This document shows, one piece after another, positions 1 through 5,857 of a stretch of DNA of 5,876 nucleotides. A program made the translations under genes and the position numbers. The notes under the pieces were generated by a model. The model was given only the letters and a program-made list of their open reading frames with translations, was not told where the DNA came from and made no database searches. Position 1 is the first letter of the stretch; each line of letters begins with the position of its first letter. Source of the DNA: Thermomicrobiaceae bacterium (lineage in GTDB: Bacteria; Chloroflexota; Chloroflexia; Thermomicrobiales; Thermomicrobiaceae). The stretch is taken from the NCBI GenBank assembly GCA_007124395.1, contig SLFF01000444.1, forward strand, positions 1 to 5,876, written 5' to 3'.

Positions 1-1
1 C

Positions 2-400
2 GGTGCCACCGCCATCACGAAAGAAATTGCCGAGTCACTCGGTGGTGGTGTCCATGGGACGACCTTCGGTGGAAACCCGCTCGCCAGCGCTGCTGGCCTG
101 GCCACACTCAACGCCATCAAGGATGAAAATCTCTTCGCCAATAGTGCCGAAGTCGGAGATTACCTGCTCCAGCGACTGAACGATCTCCAGCACCCGAAGA
201 TTCGCGACATTCGCGGTCGGGGCATGATGATCGGCATCGAGCTCAAAGGTCGGGTAACGCCGGTCCTGAAGGGTTTGCAGGAGAATGGCGTGCTGGCACT
301 CCCGGCCGGAAACCTGGTGCTGCGGTTCCTCCCGCCTCTGATCCTGACGAAGGAACAGGCCGACACCGCCGTCGATACGCTGGCCAGCGTTCTCGGGTAG
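2..400 (+). CDS. Class III aminotransferase, ArgD/LysJ type (3' part only)
   Basis: This is the C-terminal 132 residues of a PLP-dependent fold-type I aminotransferase of class III. The frame is open from the left edge and ends at TAG (398-400). The family normally has about 380-400 residues, so the N-terminal two thirds, including the PLP-binding lysine, lie outside the window. Visible signatures are HGTTFGGNPL at bases 53-82, whose Thr contacts the PLP phosphate of the partner subunit in this family, then GRGMMIGIEL at 215-244 and FLPPLIL at 326-346. These fit acetylornithine transaminase (arginine synthesis) and the closely related LysW-bound aminoadipate-semialdehyde transaminase LysJ (lysine synthesis). 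The short C-terminal end leans towards LysJ, but the two cannot be separated from this fragment. A general 4-aminobutyrate-type enzyme is less likely. The gene converges on the channel gene, with 15 bases between the stops. Confidence 0.88.
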   Translation, partial: GATAITKEIAESLGGGVHGTTFGGNPLASAAGLATLNAIKDENLFANSAEVGDYLLQRLNDLQHPKIRDIRGRGMMIGIELKGRVTPVLKGLQENGVLALPAGNLVLRFLPPLILTKEQADTAVDTLASVLG

Positions 401-408
401 CCTGATTC

Positions 409-448
409 CGGGTGATCACTCGCCGTTTCTGGTTTGAGTGATCGCCCG
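409..448. terminator. Inverted repeat between convergent genes, probable bidirectional terminator
   Basis: The arms CGGGTGATCACTC (409-421) and GAGTGATCGCCCG (436-448) pair over 13 positions with one G-T wobble (413/444), leaving a 14-base loop. The left arm contains the stop codon of the channel gene (416-418). The hairpin starts 9 bases after the aminotransferase stop. Neither strand has a T-tract after the stem, so it is not a textbook intrinsic terminator. A hairpin that ends or protects both convergent transcripts is the simplest reading. Confidence 0.55.
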
Positions 449-1321
449 CTGATGATCCGCCGCGTAGGCCTCAAGGACGTCCCGGGTCGTCGCACCCGGA
501 CGAGCATCCACGAACCGCCCTTGCAACGCTTCAGCGAAATGATCCAGCGCCCCGGCCAGCATTCTGGCGCGCAATCTCACCTCAGCCGGAAGATCCTCAT
601 GACTCAGTTCCTCGGTAATGTCTGAGAGAAAGAGCGCCATGACGGCAATCGACTGCCGCTCGTCGGAGATCCGGAAGAAGTAGGTGATCGGGAACTGGTT
701 CAGCGAGCCGGAGACGCTGACGAACCGGGTCGTCAATTCGTCGAGCAGTTGTTCGATCGAATGCGAAGGTAGCCCGCTCAGCCGGTGATCGCCCTGATCC
801 AGAGCTTGCTTGAGGAGTGTCGTTTCGTGAGCCAGCGTTCGGCGGGTCTCGATATCCTGATAGATCGCCAGAATCCAGGTAATTGCCGCACTCAACAGAA
901 AGAAGCCGATCAATGTCTGAAGTGGTCCCAGGATTCGCAACCAGGTCGCGGTTGGCGTGATGTCCCCATAGCCTAACGTCGCAAATGAGACGAACGACAG
1001 GTAGAACGCCGTCATGAACCCGGTTCGGTGTTCCGGATCCAGGCCAGAATCGTAGGCAAACGAATCGGGCATGAACGGCCAGTAGACGAGGGCCCCACCT
1101 GTGATCAGCAACAGCGCCCAGGTGAACAGCACCGAAACGTAGGCCAGTGGTCCGGCGTAGTTCATAATCTGGATCGGCAAGAGTTTACAGGTCCGCCAGA
1201 CGATCCAGCTGATGTGGTTCGTCATACGTCCCTGATCTTCAGGGTTGAGCAACGTCTCGAAAATGTCGAAGATCGCGATCGCCATCAAGACGGCTCCCGC
1301 AGCTACTGCTACCCACTCCAC
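416..1321 (-). CDS. Potassium-channel-like membrane protein (ion channel with TLGYGD filter)
   Basis: This is an integral inner-membrane protein of about 301 residues with one Ion_trans_2-type pore. From the chosen start, a hydrophobic helix lies at about 4-25, a second at about 59-81, a pore loop carrying the K+ selectivity filter TLGYGD at 115-120, and a third helix at about 128-153. The remaining 150 or so residues are cytosolic and mostly helical, with no RCK/TrkA nucleotide-binding pattern (no GxGxxG). The filter is canonical, so K+ conduction is likely. What gates the channel is not evident. I chose the GTG at 1321 because AGAAGG lies 9 bases before it. An in-frame GTG at 1339 would add six residues but has GGGAAG directly abutting it, which is too close. 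The gene is divergent from the monooxygenase and convergent with the aminotransferase, so it is probably monocistronic. Confidence 0.88.
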   Translation of the reverse strand: MEWVAVAAGAVLMAIAIFDIFETLLNPEDQGRMTNHISWIVWRTCKLLPIQIMNYAGPLAYVSVLFTWALLLITGGALVYWPFMPDSFAYDSGLDPEHRTGFMTAFYLSFVSFATLGYGDITPTATWLRILGPLQTLIGFFLLSAAITWILAIYQDIETRRTLAHETTLLKQALDQGDHRLSGLPSHSIEQLLDELTTRFVSVSGSLNQFPITYFFRISDERQSIAVMALFLSDITEELSHEDLPAEVRLRARMLAGALDHFAEALQGRFVDARPGATTRDVLEAYAADHQRAITQTRNGE

Positions 1322-1330
1322 GCAGAGTTC

Positions 1331-1336
1331 CCTTCT
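1331..1336 (-). promoter_or_regulatory. Ribosome binding site deciding the channel gene start
   Basis: On the minus strand AGAAGG is followed by a 9-base spacer and GTG at 1321-1319. The upstream in-frame GTG (1339-1337) lacks a properly spaced Shine-Dalgarno sequence, so the shorter protein is favoured. Confidence 0.5.
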
Positions 1337-1349
1337 CACCTTCCCACAT

Positions 1350-1372
1350 AACGATTTTGTTCATGTATCGTT
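1350..1372. repeat. Short inverted repeat in divergent intergenic region
   Basis: AACGAT (1350-1355) and ATCGTT (1367-1372) form perfect 6-base arms with an 11-base spacer, inside the 132-base gap between the divergent channel and monooxygenase starts. The placement would suit an operator, but arms this short occur often by chance. The rest of the gap shows no convincing -35/-10 pair on either strand. Confidence 0.2.
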
Positions 1373-1453
1373 TTCAGAAGCAAGACAGGCGCCGTGAGGA
1401 TGGGAACTCGCTAAGGAATCCCGGAAATTGACTTCATCCAGACAGGAAGGCAC

Positions 1454-2662
1454 ATGCAGCAGGATCGCCACCCGGTGCTGATCATTGGCGCTGGAATCGC
1501 AGGACTGACCGCAGCGATTGCACTATCCCGGCAGGGTCATCCTGTTCGCGTTTTCGAGCGGCACGCCGAGGTCAGGCCGCTTGGAGCCGGATTGATTCTC
1601 TGGAGCAATGCGATCACCGCACTTCGTCACATCGGGCTGGAGCCTGAAGTCCAGCAGATCGGGCAACCGCTCTCCACACTGGCGATCACCGGCACTGATG
1701 GTCGAGTACTGGGCCGCACCGACGCTGCCAGACTCAGCAGCACGGCCGGGGCTCAGACGATTGCGGTCCATCGTGCAGATCTCATATCTGCCCTGCTCAG
1801 TCACCTGCCAGAAGAATGCCTCCAGACGGGAAAGGCGTTCGCTTCCTGCACCAGAGACGGTTCCGGTGTTGTGGCGCACTTCAAAGACGGCTCCAGCGAG
1901 ACCGGCGACGTCTTGATCGGCGCAGACGGCCTGCACTCGCGCGTTCGGGACTCGCTTCACGGTTTCGAAGCGCCCCGGTACTCGGGCTACACCGCCTGGA
2001 GAGGCATCTCTCCACGACCCGATGTAGCGTTGGCGAATCCTGATGCATCGACCGAAACATGGGGCCGGGGTACCCGATTTGGCTGGGTGCCGCTAACAAA
2101 CGATCGAGTGTACTGGTTCGCAGTCAAGAACGCGCCAGAAGGCGAATCAGCAGCCGAGGATAGCGACCGTGCAGAGCTCGAGCAACTCTTCGGGAAATGG
2201 CACGATCCAATTCCCCAGACGATCGCGGCCACGCCAGATTCAGCGATTCTGCGGCACGATATCTACGACCGGGATCCACGTTCGAGCTGGGGACACGGCC
2301 CGATCACCCTCAGCGGTGATGCCGCCCATCCAATGACGCCGAATACAGGACAGGGCGCTGCTCAGGCGATCGAAGATGCGGTCGTGCTCGCTTCGTGTCT
2401 GTCGACCTACCAGACAGTCGATGCCGCCCTGCGAAGTTACGAGAAAACCCGGATTCCACGCACGTCGATGATCACCACGCTCTCGCGACGGATCGGATCG
2501 GTTGCACAGGTCGAGAATCCAATTCTGTGCTGGGTTCGGGATTCACTGTCACGAGCGACACCGGAGAGCGTCACGCTGCGGCAGTTCGAAGGGCTGGTGA
2601 ACTGGAACCCTCCCGCCGAGCCAGCCACGAGGCTGACAAGCACACCGGGTGAGGCAATCTGA
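1454..2662 (+). CDS. Group A FAD-dependent monooxygenase (FAD_binding_3 family)
   Basis: This is a 402-residue single-component flavoprotein hydroxylase that would use NAD(P)H and O2 to hydroxylate or epoxidise a small substrate in the cytosol. The three family fingerprints are in order. The Rossmann motif GAGIAG is at residues 12-17, with ribose-binding Glu35. The FAD/NAD(P)H motif GADGLHSRVR is at 156-165. GDAAHPMTPNTGQGAAQAIEDA, at 288-309, contacts the FAD pyrophosphate and ribityl chain. VHRADL (105-110) and YSGYTAWRG (176-184) are also typical. Length is normal and no membrane segment is evident. The pattern resembles salicylate/3-hydroxybenzoate hydroxylase, zeaxanthin-epoxidase and TetX relatives, but the substrate cannot be told from sequence and no degradation genes lie alongside. 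ATG at 1454 is preceded by AGGAAGG (1444-1450), and no upstream in-frame start is better. The stop is 5 bases from that of the convergent DUF3267 gene. Confidence 0.9.
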   Translation: MQQDRHPVLIIGAGIAGLTAAIALSRQGHPVRVFERHAEVRPLGAGLILWSNAITALRHIGLEPEVQQIGQPLSTLAITGTDGRVLGRTDAARLSSTAGAQTIAVHRADLISALLSHLPEECLQTGKAFASCTRDGSGVVAHFKDGSSETGDVLIGADGLHSRVRDSLHGFEAPRYSGYTAWRGISPRPDVALANPDASTETWGRGTRFGWVPLTNDRVYWFAVKNAPEGESAAEDSDRAELEQLFGKWHDPIPQTIAATPDSAILRHDIYDRDPRSSWGHGPITLSGDAAHPMTPNTGQGAAQAIEDAVVLASCLSTYQTVDAALRSYEKTRIPRTSMITTLSRRIGSVAQVENPILCWVRDSLSRATPESVTLRQFEGLVNWNPPAEPATRLTSTPGEAI

Positions 2663-2667
2663 ACGTG

Positions 2668-3261
2668 TCACAATTTCTCCGGCACGAACGCCGCGTACCC
2701 ATCAGCCAGATCGTAGATCAGTGCATCTGACGGCAAATGACGAATCCGGTTCAGGATCCAGAGGTCGCCGATGGCCCCGGCGGCATTGGTCACCGCAAAC
2801 GCCAGAATGAACAAAAACCAGCCCGGAATCAGGGCAAACAGAATGACGCAGATGGCCGACAGCACCAGCAGCGGCGCGGCCGTGATGAGCATGTAGTTTC
2901 GGGGCGAGATCGGTTCTTCGAAGCTCGTGTAAGCGTACCCTGGCCCGACTCCGTAGAACGGCTTTGCCCCCGCCAGTTTCGCCACGATCCCGTGAACCGC
3001 TTCGTGCGCGATCGGTACCAGCAACAGGACGATCAGCGCCAGGATCAGCATCGACCAGATCGAGAACGTCAGGATGACTTCGCGATCGGGTTGCAACAGC
3101 AACCCGATCAGATAGAAGAGGACGCCGAACGGAAGCGCCAGTGGAAACGAGAGCAGATTCAGCTTCTTGATCGGAATAGCTGGACGATCCTCCATCTGGT
3201 AGCCCGGAATGTCTGGAGGATCATGCCGGAGCCTCGGTTCGGATGAATGCGCCTCACTCAC
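2668..3261 (-). CDS. DUF3267-type membrane protein, putative zincin metalloprotease
   Basis: This 197-residue membrane protein matches the pattern of the DUF3267 'putative zincin peptidase' family. A cytosolic N-terminus of about 35 residues is followed by a hydrophobic segment at about 36-56 and another at about 63-85. The second runs directly into HEAVHG (86-91), an HExxH zinc-binding motif at the membrane face. Two further hydrophobic stretches follow at about 123-145 and 147-163, the second ending in NAAGAIGD (159-166). Asp166 is a candidate third metal ligand, by analogy with site-2-protease-like enzymes. Activity and substrate of this family are not established. GTG at 3261 is supported by GAGGA with a 7-base spacer. 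The gene lies 52 bases downstream of the APH-like gene on the same strand, so co-transcription is plausible. It converges on the monooxygenase gene. Confidence 0.82.
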   Translation of the reverse strand: MSEAHSSEPRLRHDPPDIPGYQMEDRPAIPIKKLNLLSFPLALPFGVLFYLIGLLLQPDREVILTFSIWSMLILALIVLLLVPIAHEAVHGIVAKLAGAKPFYGVGPGYAYTSFEEPISPRNYMLITAAPLLVLSAICVILFALIPGWFLFILAFAVTNAAGAIGDLWILNRIRHLPSDALIYDLADGYAAFVPEKL

Positions 3262-3268
3262 CTTCGCG

Positions 3269-3273
3269 TCCTC
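3269..3273 (-). promoter_or_regulatory. Ribosome binding site for the GTG start of the DUF3267 gene
   Basis: On the minus strand GAGGA is followed by a 7-base spacer and GTG at 3261-3259. This good spacing supports a GTG start over internal candidates such as Met23. Confidence 0.55.
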
Positions 3274-3299
3274 GTTCGTTTCACGTTATCCGTCGAGCC

Positions 3300-3324
3300 A
3301 GAACCGGTGACTGCTACCGGTTCT
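3300..3324 (-). terminator. 9-bp hairpin at the end of the APH-like gene, possible attenuating terminator
   Basis: AGAACCGGT (3300-3308) and ACCGGTTCT (3316-3324) are perfect complements around a 7-base loop. The stop codon of the APH-like gene (3316-3314) sits in the loop and the first base of one arm. Read on the minus strand the stem is followed by GGCTCG, so there is no T-tract. It lies between two same-strand genes and could reduce read-through into the DUF3267 gene, or stabilise the upstream mRNA end. Confidence 0.45.
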
Positions 3325-4291
3325 TCCACGGAACCCGTCCGGCCAGTGCCATTGCCCGTTCGACGGTCTCCTTGAGTCGCGTCAACTCCTCCGGCTCTGG
3401 TGGATTCGCGGAATCGAGCAAGCGATCAAGCAGTTGATCGAACGGGATCGCTACCGAATAGTAAGGGGTGTTACCCAGGCCACGAGGGCTGGACTGCAGG
3501 TAGGAACCATTGACCGCCTGCGCAAACAGCTCCGCATCTTCCGCGGACAGCCCGACCTCATTCAGCCAGACTGGCAGCATTGCCAAATCCACCGACGCAT
3601 CAGTCACCCGGGCGTTCTGCCAGTTGACGACGGCAGTGATGTCCTCATCGACCGCAAAGATGTTTCGTGGATGAAACTGCCCATGACAGATACAGAGAGA
3701 GACCTCTACCGGCCGGCGCAGATCAAGCCAGGCAGTCGTCTTCTGCACGAAGGATGACCATTCGTCTGGCACGTAGTCAGCATTCGCTTCCCGCCATTGA
3801 AACGCCTCTTCGACCTGAACATCAACGATATCTTCCGGAATTGACTCCGGATCTTCCAGCCACGGCGTTACCTTCGTCCAGTCCAGCGAATGGATCCGGG
3901 CCAGCAACCGGGAAAACGCGAAGGCAATCGTCGAGATCTCCCAGCGCATTCCGGCCGATTCCAGCATCGACGCAACCGAATCACCTTCGACCTGAGCGCC
4001 GAGCATCACCGATCGATCCCCCGATGTCCCCGCCGTCATGATCTCTGGCACCGGGATCTCGGTATGAGCCAGTGCCTGCAACATTCTGAATTCATGACTG
4101 TTGTCTGCCGGCCCGGTCCAGGTCAGAAAGTGCCCCATGTGGAGCTCATCCTGCGCTTTCCAGGAGACACTCAACCGGTTCACCGGACCAGCCTCGATTT
4201 CTGAGAGGTCCTGCGGTAGCGAGATATCGTGGGCATCTTCGTGGAGATTGCTGATCGCGTGCTGAGTAGCGGCCTCGATATGCTGGTTCAT
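3314..4291 (-). CDS. APH-fold (phosphotransferase family) protein with degenerate catalytic site, probable pseudokinase
   Basis: This 325-residue soluble protein has the aminoglycoside/choline-kinase-like fold (APH family). The N-lobe holds HEFRMLQAL (66-74, helix-C-like Glu67), followed by IPVPEIMTAG. The segment RLLARIHSLDW (128-138) precedes the C-lobe. The catalytic loop reads CHGQFHPRN (202-210) where active members have HGDxHxxN: His203 and Asn210 remain, but the catalytic-base Asp is Gln205 (codon CAG, bases 3679-3677). The metal-binding segment reads VVNWQNA (221-227) instead of the usual (V/I)IDWE, putting Asn223 (AAC, 3625-3623) in place of the Mg-binding Asp. The structural DLA follows at 235-237. 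The expected basic residue of strand 3 is also not evident (FLTWTGP, 55-61). The frame is intact and of normal length, so this is not a decayed gene. Phosphotransfer looks unlikely, and a binding or regulatory role is inferred. ATG at 4291 has AGGAG four bases upstream. Confidence 0.8.
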   Translation of the reverse strand: MNQHIEAATQHAISNLHEDAHDISLPQDLSEIEAGPVNRLSVSWKAQDELHMGHFLTWTGPADNSHEFRMLQALAHTEIPVPEIMTAGTSGDRSVMLGAQVEGDSVASMLESAGMRWEISTIAFAFSRLLARIHSLDWTKVTPWLEDPESIPEDIVDVQVEEAFQWREANADYVPDEWSSFVQKTTAWLDLRRPVEVSLCICHGQFHPRNIFAVDEDITAVVNWQNARVTDASVDLAMLPVWLNEVGLSAEDAELFAQAVNGSYLQSSPRGLGNTPYYSVAIPFDQLLDRLLDSANPPEPEELTRLKETVERAMALAGRVPWKNR

Positions 4292-4329
4292 CGGTCTCCT
4301 CTTGTCACCTGATTCGATAACTGGCTCAA

Positions 4330-4358
4330 GCCTACCGCACCTCTCAATGCCCGTAGGC
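4330..4358. repeat. Short inverted repeat upstream of the M28 peptidase promoter
   Basis: GCCTAC (4330-4335) and GTAGGC (4353-4358) are perfect 6-base arms separated by 17 bases. They lie in the 144-base gap between divergent genes, just upstream of the candidate extended -10. The position would suit an operator or activator site. Arms of this length are common by chance, so the support is positional only. Confidence 0.2.
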
Positions 4359-4368
4359 GGCGATTCGC

Positions 4369-4377
4369 TGTTACAAT
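4369..4377 (+). promoter_or_regulatory. Candidate extended -10 promoter for the M28 peptidase gene
   Basis: TGTTACAAT matches the extended -10 form TGnTATAAT with one mismatch. The -35 position (about 4349-4354, GCCCGT) is poor, which is usual for extended -10 promoters. Transcription would begin near 4384, giving a leader of about 50 bases before the TTG start. No equally good promoter is seen for the divergent APH-like gene. Confidence 0.4.
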
Positions 4378-4422
4378 GCCAGCATCAACTTGATAAGACG
4401 TTGCGCAAACAGAACTGACTGG

Positions 4423-4427
4423 AAAGG
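4423..4427 (+). promoter_or_regulatory. Ribosome binding site supporting a TTG start for the M28 peptidase
   Basis: AAAGG (within GGAAAGG, 4421-4427) is 8 bases before TTG at 4436. The first in-frame ATG, at 4448, has nothing purine-rich at the right distance, so TTG is preferred. The two choices differ by only four residues. Confidence 0.5.
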
Positions 4428-4435
4428 TAGCTCTC

Positions 4436-5857
4436 TTGAGTGACTTGATGCAGAAGATTGACCGGCATGTAATCGGTGAAATCTGGACGTCTGATGTCGC
4501 CTACCAGAGCCTGAAACATCTCTGTGATGACATCGGCCATCGATTCGGTGGCAGTGATTCCGAACACAACGGCGCTGCCTGGCTCGAGAACAAGATGCGC
4601 GAGTACGGGCTGCAGAACGTCCACCGCGAAGAGTTCGCCATGTACAGCTGGGAGCGCGGCGAATGCTTCCTGGCAATGACCGAACCAGTCGAGCGTTCCT
4701 TCTCGGCGATCGCCATGCCCTATACCGGTTCGGTGAACCTGGAAGGTGCGCTGATCGACGTAGGGGAAGGCGAAGCACCAGACTTCGAGCGCCTGGGAGA
4801 TGCAATTCGCGGCAAGATCGTGCTGACTGACGCTGAAACGAACCGACCCGGTCAGACCAAGAGCCACCGCACAGACAAGTATCGTCGTGCGGTGGAGTAC
4901 GGAGCAGTCGCCGCCATCTTCATCAACCAGAACCCCGGCCTGCTTCACATTACCGGTGCCCTGTATGGCCGGAATCCCGGTGGCGATACGGTGGAAGATC
5001 ATACCGCCGCGATTCCGGGGATCGGCGTTTCGTTCGAGGCGGGCATGGCCATTCGAAGACTGGCCGAGCGCGGCTCACCGAAGATGCGACTACGCACGAA
5101 GAACGCGGTCTACCGATCGACGTCTTCGAACGTTGTCGGAGACATTCCGGGCAGTGAGAAGCCGGACGAGGTGATCGTCTTTGGCGGCCACTATGATGGA
5201 CACGACATCGCTCCCGGTGCCACCGACGACACCGCCGGAACGCTGACCGGACTCGAGGCAGGACGCGCACTGGCCCCATTCGCCGGACAACTCAAACGAA
5301 CGATCCGGATCGTCTGCTTCGGCTGTGAAGAGATCGGCCTGCTCGGTTCCTGGAACCACTGCGACCAGTACGGCAAGCCAGAATCGACCGAAACACTCAA
5401 ACTCATGGTCAATCTGGATGGTGCCGGGCGTGGCAAAGGTGGCATGGAACAGGTGATCGTCACTGGCGATGAATCCGAGATGATCACCTACTTCGAGAAG
5501 CTCGGCGACGACCTGACCTACAACTTCCCGGTCACCAGCGGACTGTCGGCCCATTCCGATCACTTCCCCTACTTCCTGGCTGGTTACCCGAGCGTCACGC
5601 TCCGGAGCCAGGACGCTACGGCCGGAATGATCGGCCGGGGCTACGGTCACACTGAGGCGGATACCGTTGACAAGGTAACCATCCGCGGGCTTCAGATGAG
5701 CGCCGTACTGGTAGCCCGACTGGCTGCCCGGATGGCAGACGACGACAGCCTGCCCGGTTCTCCGAAAACACAGGAAGAAGTTCGGGAGATTCTCGCATCG
5801 AAGGAGATGGACCACTTTCTGGACCATCACTGGGGACGGGCGAATCGGGTTCTATGA
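4436..5857 (+). CDS. M28-family zinc metallopeptidase with PA domain, cytosolic
   Basis: This 473-residue protein belongs to peptidase family M28 (aminopeptidase Y/S type, di-zinc). The N-terminal part (1-95) includes an HRFGGSDSEHNGAAWLE segment typical of the family's lead-in. A protease-associated (PA) insert covers about 96-230. The catalytic core follows. GGHYDGHD (250-257) gives zinc ligand His252 and Asp254. PGATDDTAG (260-268) gives bridging Asp264. CEEIGLLGS (297-305) gives catalytic base Glu298 and ligand Glu299. NLDGAG (326-331) gives ligand Asp328, and YGHTEADT (403-410) gives ligand His405. All expected metal ligands are present, so it should be active, probably as an aminopeptidase or carboxypeptidase on small peptides. 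There is no signal peptide or membrane segment, so it acts in the cytosol, unlike many secreted M28 enzymes. The tail of about 35 residues after 435 is charged. Its stop overlaps the next start as ATGA. Confidence 0.88.
   Translation: MSDLMQKIDRHVIGEIWTSDVAYQSLKHLCDDIGHRFGGSDSEHNGAAWLENKMREYGLQNVHREEFAMYSWERGECFLAMTEPVERSFSAIAMPYTGSVNLEGALIDVGEGEAPDFERLGDAIRGKIVLTDAETNRPGQTKSHRTDKYRRAVEYGAVAAIFINQNPGLLHITGALYGRNPGGDTVEDHTAAIPGIGVSFEAGMAIRRLAERGSPKMRLRTKNAVYRSTSSNVVGDIPGSEKPDEVIVFGGHYDGHDIAPGATDDTAGTLTGLEAGRALAPFAGQLKRTIRIVCFGCEEIGLLGSWNHCDQYGKPESTETLKLMVNLDGAGRGKGGMEQVIVTGDESEMITYFEKLGDDLTYNFPVTSGLSAHSDHFPYFLAGYPSVTLRSQDATAGMIGRGYGHTEADTVDKVTIRGLQMSAVLVARLAARMADDDSLPGSPKTQEEVREILASKEMDHFLDHHWGRANRVL

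Noticed and set aside
160..507. 115-codon open frame on the minus strand
   Set aside because: It overlaps the 3' end of the aminotransferase and the channel gene's own frame. It is Arg/Ser-rich with no motif.
1346..1348. ATG on the minus strand (about 1350-1348) as a channel start
   Set aside because: It is out of frame with the channel reading frame by one base.
1428..1433. TTGACT as a -35 element for the monooxygenase
   Set aside because: A -10 at normal spacing would fall on the RBS and start codon near 1451-1456, and no TATAAT-like sequence is there.
2660..2690. Possible terminator hairpin between the monooxygenase and DUF3267 stops
   Set aside because: Only a 4-base CGTG/CACG pairing is visible, too weak to support a terminator.
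2737..3246. 169-codon open frame on the plus strand
   Set aside because: It is antisense to the DUF3267 gene. The translation is rich in Gln, Arg and Asp, as expected from reading a membrane-protein gene backwards.
3314..4291. Aminoglycoside resistance gene
   Set aside because: The fold matches the APH superfamily, but both catalytic Asp are missing and the context is chromosomal housekeeping, so a resistance call is not supported.
4385..5002. 205-codon open frame on the minus strand
   Set aside because: It is antisense to the M28 N-terminal region and crosses its promoter. The composition looks random and no domain is seen.
5090..5830. 246-codon open frame on the minus strand
   Set aside because: It lies wholly inside the M28 peptidase gene, whose frame carries all catalytic motifs. 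The antisense translation shows no recognisable domain and is a by-product of codon bias.
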